64,000 nt of DNA from Methylobacterium sp. FF17 (GCF_025813715.1 NZ_CP107532.1:1736001-1800000), one strand, 5' to 3'. Shown: positions 26,273 through 35,113, counted from the stretch's first letter. Notes: generated from the letters alone by a model not told the origin. Translations and numbers: made by a program.

Positions 26273-26274
26273 CC

Positions 26275-27042
26275 TTAACCCTGTTGGCTGCGCCGGATGA
26301 GCAGGGTCGCGACCTCGTAGGTCACCTGCGCGCCCCCCGCCTCGAAGACCCGCAGGACGCGGCGCAGGGCGCCCGGCCGCAGGGGCATCCCCCCGCCGGG
26401 GGTGTCCGCCCCGATGGCGCGCAGGGATCGCAGGAAGGCGCGGCCATCGGCGTGGGGTTCGAGCAGGGCCTCGGCCGAGACGCAGAGCGTGCAGCCGGGA
26501 ACCGCCAGCGCCGCGAGGTCCGCCAGGGCGGGGTAGCGGGGCGTCGCCGCCTCCAGGCCACAGGCCGCGTGCGCGGCCCGCCACTCGGTGAAGCTGCCCG
26601 AGGACAGGGTCGCCACCGCGAGCAGGCCGCCGGGGGCGAGGAGCGCGGCGAGGCTCGCCAGCGTGCCCGGAAGATCCTCGAACCATTGCGCCGCGAGGCT
26701 GGAGGCGATGAGGTCGAAGCCGGGGGCAAGGCAGGGCCGCTCCGCATCCATGACGAGGACGCGCAGGTTCGCCGCCCCGGCGAGGCGGGCGCGGCAGCGC
26801 CGGACCATGCCGGGCGCGATGTCGGTGGCGAGGAGCGTGCCGCCGTGCCCGTGTTCCCGTAAGGCCGTGGTGAGCAGGCCCGTCCCGCACCCGACCTCGA
26901 GGATGCGCCGCGCCGCCCGGGCTTCCCCCGCGATGCGTCCGGCCAGCCGCGCGGCGGCCTCGGCCTGGATCCGGGCCGCGCCGTCGTAATCTTCGGCGCC
27001 GTCGAAGGCCCGGGCCACTGCCTGCTTCCAGGAACGCATCAC
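26275..27042 (-). CDS. bioC: BioC-like malonyl-ACP O-methyltransferase
   Basis: A 255-residue SAM methyltransferase. The N-terminal KQAVARAFDGAEDYDGAARIQAEAAARLA, motif I ILEVGCGTGLLTTAL, the SSLAAQWFEDLPGTLASLAALLAPGGLLAVATLSSGSFTEW block and LRSLRAIGADTPGG all follow the BioC pattern. BioC methylates malonyl-ACP so that fatty-acid synthesis can build the pimeloyl chain of biotin. No other biotin gene is adjacent. A mitochondrial NDUFAF5-type hydroxylase relative is a less likely alternative. Confidence 0.75.
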   Translation of the reverse strand: MMRSWKQAVARAFDGAEDYDGAARIQAEAAARLAGRIAGEARAARRILEVGCGTGLLTTALREHGHGGTLLATDIAPGMVRRCRARLAGAANLRVLVMDAERPCLAPGFDLIASSLAAQWFEDLPGTLASLAALLAPGGLLAVATLSSGSFTEWRAAHAACGLEAATPRYPALADLAALAVPGCTLCVSAEALLEPHADGRAFLRSLRAIGADTPGGGMPLRPGALRRVLRVFEAGGAQVTYEVATLLIRRSQQG

Positions 27043-27118
27043 GGCTGCCGTCGGGATCGTCTGCGAGAGGCGGCGATAGCGCCTGCGCGGGGGCGGCTCA
27101 AGGTCCGGCCGGTCCGGT

Positions 27119-28351
27119 TCACGCCGCCAGCGCCGCCTCGATCATCCGCGCCACCGCGAGGGCGCGGCCGTCATCGCCGAAGCGGGCCACCACCTGCACG
27201 CCGAGCGGCAGGCCGTCGCTCGGGACCGGGACGGTGACGCAGGGGACGCCCATCAGGGTCCAGAGGCGGTTGTAGCGGGCGTCGCCCGTGGTGCCGAGAC
27301 CGGCCGGTGCGCGGCCGGGCGCGGAGACGGTCAGGATGGCGTCGACGTCGCGGAACAGGTCCTTGAGCACGCGGCGGGCCCGGTGCGCGCTGCGCCGGGC
27401 CTCGTCGTACGCGGCGGCGTCGAGGGCCTGGGCCGCGTCGAGCTGGTCGCCGAGTTCCGGGCTGAGCCGGGCGCGGTGGTGGGTGTATTCCCAGGCCAGT
27501 GCCTGGCGCGCCTCGTAATCCTGGATGGTCGCGTGGCAGGCCCAGGCTTCGGGCAGCGGCGCCGGCAGGGTCAGGTCGCCGACCCGTGCACCGGCGGCCT
27601 CCAGGGCGCGCACGGCCGTCGAGAGTGCCGCTAGCGCCTCCGGATCGGCCGGGCCCGCGAAATCCTGGAGGCAGAGGCCGATGCGCGGGGTGCCCGGCGC
27701 TTCGTCGAGATCGAGCCCCGGCCGGTCGGCGATCAGGCTCAGGCCCTGCGCGATGTCCCGGATGCCGGCCCCGAACAGGCCGAGGGTATCGAGCGCCCAG
27801 GAGAAGGTCTTGACGCCGACCGTGGGCAGGAGGCGGAAGGACGGCTTGATCGCCGCGACCCCGCAGAACGCCGCCGGGCGGATCACCGAGCCGCCGGTCT
27901 GGGTGCCGATGGCCAGCGGGACCATGCCGGCGGCGACCGCCGCGGCCGAGCCCGCCGAGGACCCGCCGGGGGTGTGGCCCCGATCTCGCGGGTTCACCGT
28001 GGCGGTGGGGTCGTGGCTGGCGAACGGCGAGGTGGTGGTCTTGGCCAGCGGGACGGCGCCGAGCGCCCGCAGCCGCGCCACGATGGCCGCATCGGCCTTG
28101 GGTTGCCAGCCGGCATAGATCGGCGAGCCCATCTGCGTGGGCAGGTCGGCGGTGTCGATGATGTCCTTGATGCCCACCGCGATGCCCGCGAGCGGCCCCC
28201 CGCGGGGGATCGCCGGGTCCGGGTGCTGGCGGACGATCGCCCCGATTCCGGGATCGCGTGCCGCGATGGCCTCCTGGGAGAGGCGGACGGCACCGGCCGG
28301 ATCCAGGGTGCCGGCGGCGATGCGGGTACGGAGATCGACGAGGGACAGCAT
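27119..28351 (-). CDS. Amidase-signature family amidohydrolase
   Basis: A 410-residue amidase-signature enzyme. The Ser-cisSer-Lys triad is visible: Lys62 in VGIKDIIDT, cis-Ser in TPGGSSAGSAAA (about 131-132) and the nucleophile Ser155 in GTQTGGSVIRPAAFCG. The conserved glycine-serine-rich core and the C-terminal GVPCVTVPV block support it. The substrate is unknown; it is not GatA since no gatC/gatB partners are nearby and the length is short. The start at 28349-28351 (MLSLVDLRTRI) gives the usual N-terminus. Confidence 0.9.
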   Translation of the reverse strand: MLSLVDLRTRIAAGTLDPAGAVRLSQEAIAARDPGIGAIVRQHPDPAIPRGGPLAGIAVGIKDIIDTADLPTQMGSPIYAGWQPKADAAIVARLRALGAVPLAKTTTSPFASHDPTATVNPRDRGHTPGGSSAGSAAAVAAGMVPLAIGTQTGGSVIRPAAFCGVAAIKPSFRLLPTVGVKTFSWALDTLGLFGAGIRDIAQGLSLIADRPGLDLDEAPGTPRIGLCLQDFAGPADPEALAALSTAVRALEAAGARVGDLTLPAPLPEAWACHATIQDYEARQALAWEYTHHRARLSPELGDQLDAAQALDAAAYDEARRSAHRARRVLKDLFRDVDAILTVSAPGRAPAGLGTTGDARYNRLWTLMGVPCVTVPVPSDGLPLGVQVVARFGDDGRALAVARMIEAALAA

Positions 28352-28462
28352 GCGGGCTTGGTCCGGCCTGCGTCGGCGGCTGTCAACACCGTTCCACAAG
28401 GTCCGCGTTTCGCGTGGCATCGTTGACGCATCGTTTACGCAACGCTGCGCATCGTCCGCATC

Positions 28463-29503
28463 ATGTGGCGTAGCGTATTCGCATTCTCAGGCTTGGCGTT
28501 GTTCGGTGCGGGCCTCACGGGCTGTGCCCTCAACAGGTTCGAGCAGCGCGAGCCCTGGCGCGACCAGACCGAGCAGGCCTGCAACGCCAAGCGGCTCGTG
28601 GAGACGACGGAGTTCGTCACCCCCGCCAAGGAGATCAGCGGGCCGGGCGTCTGCGGCATGCTCCAGCCCTATCGCGTCACCCGCCTCGGCAGGGGCACCG
28701 TCGCCCTCAAGCAGCGCGTGACCCTGGCCTGCCCGGCGCTCACCGAGGCCGAGGCCTGGCTCGCCGACACCATCCAGCCGGCCGCGAACCTGTATTTCGG
28801 CCAGCCGGTCGCCGAGATCAACGCGGGCACCTATGCCTGCCGGGGCCGCAACAACCAGGTCGGCGCCAAGCTCTCGGAGCATTCCTTCGGCAATGCCCTC
28901 GACATCATGTCGTTCAAGCTCGCCGACGGCTACGTCATCACGGTGAAGGGCGGCTGGCGCGGTACCGAGGCCGAGCAGGGCTTCCTGCGCGAGGTGTTCC
29001 TCGGCGCCTGCGCCCGGTTCTCGACGGTGCTGGCGCCGGGTTCGAACGTGTTCCACTACGACCATATCCACGTGGATCTCGCCCGCCACGATCCACGCGG
29101 CCTGCGCCGGATCTGCCAGCCGCTGATTAAGTTCGTGCCGCAGCTCGGCGCCGACGGAATGGCCCGTGCCACGGCCCGGCCGCGTCCGCCGGAGCGCCTG
29201 CCGGCCCCGCCCCAGGCGCCGATCGACGTCGAGGAGGACGATCCCTACGGGGCGACGCCGATGTCGTCCCGGCAGCCCGCGCGGCCGGCCCCGTCGCAGC
29301 TCGCGCACGCACCGGCCCGGATCCCGGCGCAAGCTGCGGCCCCGATGCGCCCGCCCGCGCCGGCGGTCGCCTACACCGCCGCGCCTCGTCCCCCGACCCC
29401 GCGCCCGCCGGCACCCCGGGTCGCGGCCGCCCTCCCCCCGGAGGATTTCGCCTCCGAGCCGCTCTCGCTGGCGGCGCCCGGGCTCGCCGATCCGATCTAC
29501 TGA
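28463..29503 (+). CDS. Extensin-like lipoprotein with LAS-type metallopeptidase motifs
   Basis: A 346-residue lipoprotein: a lipobox at L-T-G-C21 suggests membrane anchoring. The core (residues 38-225) is the extensin-like C-terminal domain (PF06904). It holds H140-x6-D147 in SEHSFGNALDIM and H201-x-H203 in YDHIHVDL, the zinc-ligand spacing of LAS peptidases such as D-Ala-D-Ala carboxypeptidases. Residues 235-330 are Pro/Ala-rich and probably span the periplasm or contact peptidoglycan. A peptidoglycan hydrolase role is inferred. It is divergent from the amidase gene. Confidence 0.82.
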   Translation: MWRSVFAFSGLALFGAGLTGCALNRFEQREPWRDQTEQACNAKRLVETTEFVTPAKEISGPGVCGMLQPYRVTRLGRGTVALKQRVTLACPALTEAEAWLADTIQPAANLYFGQPVAEINAGTYACRGRNNQVGAKLSEHSFGNALDIMSFKLADGYVITVKGGWRGTEAEQGFLREVFLGACARFSTVLAPGSNVFHYDHIHVDLARHDPRGLRRICQPLIKFVPQLGADGMARATARPRPPERLPAPPQAPIDVEEDDPYGATPMSSRQPARPAPSQLAHAPARIPAQAAAPMRPPAPAVAYTAAPRPPTPRPPAPRVAAALPPEDFASEPLSLAAPGLADPIY

Positions 29504-29630
29504 GGTGTGCCCGGCGAACCCCAGGCCCCCGAGAAAGCGACGCCGTTTCCCGGCGCGTGCTTGACACACCGGGCCGAGCCGCCATCGTTCGGGCAAGACT
29601 TACGGACTCCAGCGGAATAAAGACGCCGGC

Positions 29631-30098
29631 ATGCGCCCGAACCCTCTCTCCACCGCCTTCGCCCTCGGCCTCGTCCTGGCCGGCGCCCTCCAGCCGGCCC
29701 TCGCCCGCTCCGGCCGCGAGGAGATCACCCCCGCCGAGGAGCGCGAGTTCAACTACGAGGCCGATATCCCGGGCTGCCAGGCGCCGGAGGTGCTGGAGCG
29801 GCTCTCGTCCCACTTCGCCGAGAAGGAGGCGAAGTTCTGGAACTCGTCCCTGACCATCCTGCGCTACGAGCGTATCGAGCGGACCGCCTGGCGGCCCTGG
29901 GGCCTCGACTACGTCCCGCGCCGCTTCTGCAGCGCGGTCGCCACCACCTCGGACGGCGTCCGCCGCAAGGTGGACTATTCCGTGCGTGACGGTCTCGGCA
30001 TCATCGGGGCCGACTGGGGCATCGAGTTCTGCGTCCACGGCCTCGATCGCAACCTCGCCTACGCCTACGCCACGGCCTGCCGCGAAGCCCGTCCGTGA
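29631..30098 (+). CDS. Secreted protein of unknown function coupled to RNase T2
   Basis: A 155-residue protein with a signal peptide (to about LQPALARS). The mature part has four Cys (PGCQAP, RFCSAV, EFCVHG, TACREA), which could form two disulfides. Sequences such as AKFWNSSLTILRYERIERTAWRPWGLDYVPRRFCS look well ordered. I do not recognise a characterised family. The last 4 bases overlap the GTG start of the RNase T2 gene, so the two are translationally coupled and both exported, hinting at a joint function. Confidence 0.75.
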   Translation: MRPNPLSTAFALGLVLAGALQPALARSGREEITPAEEREFNYEADIPGCQAPEVLERLSSHFAEKEAKFWNSSLTILRYERIERTAWRPWGLDYVPRRFCSAVATTSDGVRRKVDYSVRDGLGIIGADWGIEFCVHGLDRNLAYAYATACREARP

Positions 30099-30775
30099 CG
30101 CTTCGCCCGCGGCCGACCCTGCGCCTCGCCCTGGCGGGCCTGACCCTGGCGCTGGCGGCGCCCGATCTGCGGGCCCAGGGTTTCGAACGCGGCGGCACGC
30201 CGGGGTCGTTCGACTTCTACGTCCTGGCCCTGTCCTGGTCGCCGACCTATTGCGACGGCCCCGGGGCCCGTCGCGAGGCGGACGGCCAGTGCCGGCCGGG
30301 GCGCGGCCTCGGCTTCGTCGTGCACGGGCTCTGGCCGCAATACACCCGCGGCTATCCCTCCAACTGCGCCTCCGTCGAGCGCTCGCCGACCCGGCAGGCC
30401 ATCGCGGTGGCGAGCGAGGTCTATCCGAGCGAGGGGCTGGCCCGGCACGAGTGGCGTACCCACGGCACCTGCTCGGGCCTCGACCCGGTCTCGTACTTCC
30501 AGGCGGCCCGCGAGGCCCGCGCGGCGGTGACGATCCCCGAGGCGTTCAAGCTCCCGGAGCGCGGCACCCGGATGGCACCGATCGAGGTCGCCCGGCAGTT
30601 CGTGACGGCCAATCGCGGCCTGCGCCCCGACATGATGTCGGTGACCTGCCGGAGCGGGCAGCTGCAGGAGGTGCGGATCTGCTTCACCAAGGACCTGCGC
30701 GGCTTCACCCCCTGCCCCGAGGTCGCGCGCCAGAACTGCCGCGCCGGCGAGGTCGCGGTCGACGCCGCGCGCTGA
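30095..30775 (+). CDS. Ribonuclease T2 family, periplasmic RNase
   Basis: A 226-residue exported endoribonuclease. A signal peptide is followed by the two catalytic signatures: CAS-1 FVVHGLWPQ (His77) and CAS-2 HEWRTHGTC (His118, Glu119, His123). Bacterial RNase T2 (RNase I) degrades RNA non-specifically in the periplasm through a 2',3'-cyclic phosphate. The GTG start overlaps the stop of the upstream secreted protein. The gene is followed by rlmJ after 86 bp. Confidence 0.93.
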   Translation: MTLRPRPTLRLALAGLTLALAAPDLRAQGFERGGTPGSFDFYVLALSWSPTYCDGPGARREADGQCRPGRGLGFVVHGLWPQYTRGYPSNCASVERSPTRQAIAVASEVYPSEGLARHEWRTHGTCSGLDPVSYFQAAREARAAVTIPEAFKLPERGTRMAPIEVARQFVTANRGLRPDMMSVTCRSGQLQEVRICFTKDLRGFTPCPEVARQNCRAGEVAVDAAR

Positions 30776-30861
30776 CGCCGTCTCCGACCGGCTCTTGGTT
30801 CGATGCGCGATTCCCGCCCCGAGCGGAGGCGCCGGGCATCTGTGAGACGGGTTCCGAAGTC

Positions 30862-31707
30862 ATGAATTACCGCCACGCCTTCCACGCCGGCAACTTCGCC
30901 GACGTTCTCAAGCACCTCGTGCTGACCCGCGTCCTCGCCCATCTCTGCCTGAAACCCACCGGGTTCCGGGCCATCGACACCCATGCGGGCCTCGGCTTCT
31001 ACGACCTCACCGCCGACGAGGCCGGGCGCACCGGCGAATGGCAGGAGGGCTGGGGCCGTCTGGCGACGCCGTTCCCCGAAGCCGTCGAGGCCCTGCTCGC
31101 CCCCTATCGCGCGGCCGTCGCGGCGACGCGGGAGCGCCACGGGGCGGACACCTATCCGGGCTCGCCCGCCCTCATCCGCGAGTTCCTGCGCCCCACCGAC
31201 CAGGGCGTGTTCGTGGAACTGCACCCCGCCGATGCCGAGACCCTGCGGGCGCGCTTCAACCAGGATTCGCTGTCCAAGGTGATGCACCTCGACGGCTGGA
31301 CGGCGCTCAATGCCCTGATCCCGCCCCCGGAACGGCGCGGCGTGGTCCTGATCGACCCGCCTTACGAGGAACTCGGCGAGATCGACCGCCTCGGCGCCGC
31401 GCTGGCGAAGGCGGTCGCGAAATGGCCCACCGGCATCTATCTCGGCTGGTACCCGATCAAGGACGTGGCCAAGGTCGACCACATGGTGGCCGAACTCGAT
31501 CGCGCCCTCGCCCGCCCGGCCCTGCGCCTCGACCTGATGGTCTCCGCGCCCGACCCGACCCGCCTCAACGGCAACGGGCTCATCGTCATCAACCCGCCCT
31601 GGCGGCTCGCCGAGGAGGCGATGCTGTTCCTGCCCGCGCTCGCCGAGCGCCTGGCCCGGACCGATTACGGCGCCTTCCGCTGCGAGGCCTTCGGCGCGGC
31701 GGCCTGA
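30862..31707 (+). CDS. rlmJ: 23S rRNA adenine-N6 methyltransferase RlmJ
   Basis: A 281-residue methyltransferase that modifies A2030 of 23S rRNA. It starts MNYRHAFHAGNFADVLKHLVL, characteristic of the family, has DTHAGLGFYDL as motif I and the catalytic IDPPYEE (D-P-P-Y) motif. Full length for the family. It converges on glcD with only 4 bp between the stops. Confidence 0.95.
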   Translation: MNYRHAFHAGNFADVLKHLVLTRVLAHLCLKPTGFRAIDTHAGLGFYDLTADEAGRTGEWQEGWGRLATPFPEAVEALLAPYRAAVAATRERHGADTYPGSPALIREFLRPTDQGVFVELHPADAETLRARFNQDSLSKVMHLDGWTALNALIPPPERRGVVLIDPPYEELGEIDRLGAALAKAVAKWPTGIYLGWYPIKDVAKVDHMVAELDRALARPALRLDLMVSAPDPTRLNGNGLIVINPPWRLAEEAMLFLPALAERLARTDYGAFRCEAFGAAA

Positions 31708-31711
31708 GTGC

Positions 31712-33145
31712 TCAGGCGAGCAGGCGTCCCTCCAGGGGAAACACCTTGGCGGGGTTCATCAGCCAGCCGGGGTCGAACACGTTCCTCACCCGCATCTGCT
31801 GCTCGAGGTCGGCCTGGGCGTACTGGAAGCGCATGAGCTCGCGCTTCTCGATGCCGACGCCGTGCTCGCCGGTGAGGCAGCCGCCGACCTCGACACAGAG
31901 CTTCAGGATCTCGTCGCCGGCCGATTCCGCCTTCTCGATCTCGCCCGGCGTGTTGATGTCGAACAGGATCAGCGGGTGCAGGTTGCCGTCGCCCGCATGG
32001 AACACGTTGGCGACCCGCAGGCCGCGCTCGGCGCAGATGGCGCCGATGCGCTCCAGCACCTGTGGCAGCTGGCCCGTGGGGATGGTGCCGTCCATGCAGA
32101 TGTAGTCCGAGATGCGGCCCGTGGCGCCGAAGGCGGATTTGCGGCCCTTCCAGATCGCGGCGCTCTCGGCCTCGGACTTCGACACCCGCAGGCTCGTCGG
32201 GTTGAAGTCGCGGGCGATGGCCTCGATCCGGGCGAGCATGGCCTCGCACTCGGCATCCGAGCCCTCGACCTCGATGATCAGCATGGCCTCGGCGTCGCGG
32301 GGATAGCCGGCCTGGGCGAAGTCCTCGGTGATGAGGATCGCCTCGCGGTCCATGTACTCGATCGCCACCGGGATGATGCCGGCGCCGATGATGGCCGCCG
32401 TGCAGGCGCCCGCATCCTCCACCGAGCCGAAGCCGACGAGGGCCGGGCGCGCGCCCTCAGCCGCCCGCAGGATGCGCACGGTGGCCTCGGTGACGATGCC
32501 GAGCTGCCCCTCGGAGCCGCAGACGAGGCCGAGCAGGTCGTAGCCGCCGGAATCGAGGTGCTCGCCGCCGATCTCCACCACGGTGCCGTCGTTCATCACC
32601 AGGGTGACGCCGAGGAGGTTGTTGGTGGTGACCCCGTATTTCAGGCAGTGCGCGCCGCCCGAATTCATCGCGATGTTGCCCGCGATGGTGCAGGCGAGCT
32701 GGCTCGACGGGTCGGGGGCGTAGAAGAAGCCCTCGTGGCTCACCGCGCCCGAGATGGCGAGGTTGGTGATGCCGGCCTCGACCCGGGCGGTGCGGTTCTC
32801 GTAATCGAGGGCGAGGATGCGGTTCATCTTGGCGACGCCGAGGATCACCGCGTCCTCCTGCGCGATGGCGCCGCCGGCGAGCGACGTGCCGGCGCCGCGC
32901 GGCACCACCCGCACCCCGTTGGCATGGCAGAAGGCCATGATGGCCGAGACTTCGGCGGTGGTGGAGGGCAGCACCACGGCCAGCGGCATCTTCCGGTAGG
33001 CGGTGAGCCCGTCGGTCTCGAAGGCGCGGCGCTCGTCCTCGGTGGTCACCAGGGCCTCGGGCGCCACGAGAGGGGCGAGCCCGGCGATGATGGCCTCGCG
33101 GCGGGCGACGATGCCGGCATCCGGCACGGGAAAGGCGATGGACAT
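31712..33145 (-). CDS. glcD: FAD-linked oxidase, glycolate oxidase subunit GlcD-like
   Basis: A 477-residue flavoprotein with the FAD_binding_4 core (VVPRGAGTSLAGGAIAQEDAVILG and GNIAMNSGGAHCLKYGVTTNNLLG) and a C-terminal FAD-oxidase domain ending GVGIEKRELM..., PGWLMNPAKVF. GlcD oxidises glycolate to glyoxylate with GlcE and GlcF, but neither partner gene follows; rlmJ converges just past its stop. It may therefore be a stand-alone D-lactate or 2-hydroxyacid dehydrogenase. The ATG (33143-33145) is preceded by GAGGAG. Confidence 0.87.
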   Translation of the reverse strand: MSIAFPVPDAGIVARREAIIAGLAPLVAPEALVTTEDERRAFETDGLTAYRKMPLAVVLPSTTAEVSAIMAFCHANGVRVVPRGAGTSLAGGAIAQEDAVILGVAKMNRILALDYENRTARVEAGITNLAISGAVSHEGFFYAPDPSSQLACTIAGNIAMNSGGAHCLKYGVTTNNLLGVTLVMNDGTVVEIGGEHLDSGGYDLLGLVCGSEGQLGIVTEATVRILRAAEGARPALVGFGSVEDAGACTAAIIGAGIIPVAIEYMDREAILITEDFAQAGYPRDAEAMLIIEVEGSDAECEAMLARIEAIARDFNPTSLRVSKSEAESAAIWKGRKSAFGATGRISDYICMDGTIPTGQLPQVLERIGAICAERGLRVANVFHAGDGNLHPLILFDINTPGEIEKAESAGDEILKLCVEVGGCLTGEHGVGIEKRELMRFQYAQADLEQQMRVRNVFDPGWLMNPAKVFPLEGRLLA

Positions 33146-33433
33146 GGGCGCTCCTCGCGGTGGTCTCGCCTTCATCCGGCACTCAGGCATGTCGGGGTAG
33201 ACCTGACGTCCGGGACAGGGGCGATGTTGGGGAGAATCGTAAGCCAAACGCGCGCCGGCTGCACCCGTCGGACGGTCGAACGGAGGTTCGAAAGCGAAAC
33301 CATCGCCCTGAAGCTTCGTTTCGTCGCAGTGCGCGACGGCGTGCTGAGGCGTTCTCAGCTTCGATCTGTTCTAAAACGTCAAGCTCTGCCATAAGCCAAG
33401 GCGGCTTCTGCCGCCCAACGGAGGAAAACAACA

Positions 33434-33799
33434 ATGCGTCATCTGATCCTCGGCGCCGCGCTCGCGCTCCTGCTGCCCCTCTCCGCCCAGGCCCAGGATG
33501 CCGGCGATGCCGCAGCCGGCGAGAAGGCCTTCGCGCCCTGCAAGGCCTGCCACGCCTTCGGCAAGAACGGCGTCGGGCCGGACCTGAAGGGCGTCGTGGG
33601 CCGCAAGGCCGGCGTCCATGAGGGCTACAACTATTCCGCCGCCCTGAAGGGCTCGGGCCTGACCTGGGACGAGGCCAACCTCAAGGAGTGGCTGAAGGAT
33701 CCCAAGGCCAAGGTGCCGGGCAACAAGATGGTCTATCCGGGCCTCAAGGACGACAAGAAGCTCGCCGACGTGATCGCCTACCTCGGCACGCAGAAGTAA
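33434..33799 (+). CDS. Soluble class I c-type cytochrome
   Basis: A 121-residue cytochrome c with a signal peptide (residues 1-21). Heme is attached at C36-x2-C39-H40 (CKACH), and M99 in GNKMVYPG is the distal ligand. This is a short periplasmic c550/c2-type electron carrier. It has GAGGAAA just before the ATG and a small GGCGGC-TTCT-GCCGCC hairpin (33400-33415) in the leader. A textbook terminator follows at 33842. The partner oxidase or reductase is not in the window. Confidence 0.93.
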   Translation: MRHLILGAALALLLPLSAQAQDAGDAAAGEKAFAPCKACHAFGKNGVGPDLKGVVGRKAGVHEGYNYSAALKGSGLTWDEANLKEWLKDPKAKVPGNKMVYPGLKDDKKLADVIAYLGTQK

Positions 33800-33841
33800 G
33801 ACCCGGCCTTCCGGGACCGTTCGACGGCGCGCCCGTCAGGA

Positions 33842-33877
33842 AGAGCCGTTCCCGCCCCCGCGGGGACGGCTCTTTTG
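33842..33877 (+). terminator. Rho-independent terminator after cytochrome c gene
   Basis: AGAGCCGTTCCCG (33842-33854) pairs with CGGGGACGGCTCT (33861-33873), a 13-bp stem with one G-U pair, 6-base loop, followed by TTTT. It is the clearest intrinsic terminator in the window. Confidence 0.88.
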
Positions 33878-33926
33878 CGTGAGGGGCTCCCGGTCGAGAC
33901 CCGGCTCTTCGCGATCCGGTGCGACC

Positions 33927-34460
33927 TCAGACATCCGCCCCGGCGCGGGATTCCGCGTGGGACGTCTCCGGGTCGCCCGCATGCGCGAGGTTCTCGTGGA
34001 GCGAGGCGCGGAGCTGGACGAGGGTGTCGAGGAGGGCGCGGCGCGCCTCCATGTCGAGCCCCGTGAGGCCGCCGGCGCGACCCGGCACGCATTCCATCCG
34101 CTCGCGCAGGCTCCGGCCCTTGACGGTGAGGAGGATGCTGACCTGGCGCTCGTCGACGCGGTCGCGGGTGCGGCGCACGTGTCCGGCCGCCTCCAGGCGC
34201 TTGAGGAGCGGCGTCAGGGTGCCGGAATCGAGGAACAGCCGCTGGCCGATCTCCTTGACGGTCAGCCCCTCCTCTTCCCACAGCACCAGCAGCACCAGAT
34301 ATTGCGGATAGGTCAGGTCGTGTCCGGCGAGCAGCGCCCGGTAGGCGCGCCCGAAGGCGTGGGCCGAGGCGTAGACGGCAAAGCAGAGCTGGCTGTCGAG
34401 GCTCAGGGGATTCGAGCCCGGGGGCGGCTCGTTCGGCGGGCGAGTCTGCCGTCCCGACAT
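33927..34460 (-). CDS. ohrR: OhrR, MarR-family organic-hydroperoxide sensor
   Basis: A 177-residue MarR-type winged-helix repressor. The peroxide-sensing Cys is C26 in [22 protein letters not shown], and the wing [16 protein letters not shown] is typical. OhrR represses ohr until its Cys is oxidised by organic peroxides. The gene is divergent from ohr across a 186-bp region with a pair of inverted 12-bp operator candidates. The N-terminal 18 residues are Pro-rich and the C-terminus is extended. Confidence 0.92.
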   Translation of the reverse strand: MSGRQTRPPNEPPPGSNPLSLDSQLCFAVYASAHAFGRAYRALLAGHDLTYPQYLVLLVLWEEEGLTVKEIGQRLFLDSGTLTPLLKRLEAAGHVRRTRDRVDERQVSILLTVKGRSLRERMECVPGRAGGLTGLDMEARRALLDTLVQLRASLHENLAHAGDPETSHAESRAGADV

Positions 34461-34529
34461 GGCGCGGTGTCCTTCATGGGGTGGACCGGACGAAACCGGT
34501 CCTGTGTCGCGACCTTATGCAAAACTCAT

Positions 34530-34579
34530 ATTGCGCACAATCGAGTTCCGTGCGACAAGAAATCTAGATTGTGCGCAAT
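34530..34579. promoter_or_regulatory. Paired OhrR operator candidates
   Basis: ATTGCGCACAAT (34530-34541) and its exact reverse complement ATTGTGCGCAAT (34568-34579) stand 26 bp apart between divergent ohrR and ohr. They lie in the AT-richest part of the gap. They are good candidates for OhrR binding and for overlapping promoters of both genes; binding is inferred from position and symmetry. Confidence 0.65.
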
Positions 34580-34646
34580 CGATACGCCCCGGCATCCGTG
34601 GGGCTGGCGCAGGATCGCCCCGTTCGACGAACAGGAGAGACCGACC

Positions 34647-35069
34647 ATGAAGGCACTCTACACCGCCCACGCCCATGCCACCGGCGGCCGCGAGGGCTCC
34701 GCCGCCACCGACGATGCCAAGGTCGACGTCAAGCTCTCGACCCCGAAGGAGCTCGGCGGCGGCGGTGGCGCCGGCACCAACCCCGAGCAGCTCTTCGCAG
34801 CCGGCTACGCCGCCTGCTTCCTCGGCGCGATCAAGTTCGTGGCCGGCAAGGACAAGATCACGGTCGCCGAGGATTCCAAGATCGAGTCGAGCGTCGGCAT
34901 CGGCCCGCGCGACGACGGCACCGGCTTCGGCCTCGTCGTCGCCCTCAAGGCCACCCTGCCGGGCCTCGAGCGCAGCGTCGCCGAGGACCTCGTGAAGCGC
35001 GCGGACGTGGTGTGCCCCTACTCGCATGCCACGCGCGGCAACATCCAGGTCGACATCTCCGTCGCCTGA
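34647..35069 (+). CDS. ohr: Organic hydroperoxide resistance protein Ohr
   Basis: A 140-residue thiol peroxidase of the Ohr/OsmC family that reduces organic hydroperoxides using lipoyl groups. The two catalytic Cys are C57 in GYAACFLGAIKF and C123 in VVCPYSHATRGN, the classical spacing. GAGAGACCGACC before the ATG provides a ribosome site. Regulated by the divergent ohrR. A strong hairpin at 35078 ends the transcript. Confidence 0.95.
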   Translation: MKALYTAHAHATGGREGSAATDDAKVDVKLSTPKELGGGGGAGTNPEQLFAAGYAACFLGAIKFVAGKDKITVAEDSKIESSVGIGPRDDGTGFGLVVALKATLPGLERSVAEDLVKRADVVCPYSHATRGNIQVDISVA

Positions 35070-35077
35070 CGGTCTTC

Positions 35078-35104
35078 GCCGTGGCGGCTCGTCCCCGCCA
35101 CGGC
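35078..35104. terminator. Hairpin between convergent ohr and hisS
   Basis: GCCGTGGCGG and CCGCCACGGC form a 10-bp perfect stem with a 7-base loop, located between the ohr stop (35069) and hisS stop (35114). No T tract on either side; probably a shared structured terminator. Confidence 0.6.
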
Positions 35105-35113
35105 CCGGGGCGC

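Noticed and set aside
22760..29080. CACGTG hexamers at about 22768 and 29071 as parS
   Set aside because: Only the core matches; flanks agree at about half or fewer of the parS positions and the hexamers are explained by codons for W-H-V-E and I-H-V-D.
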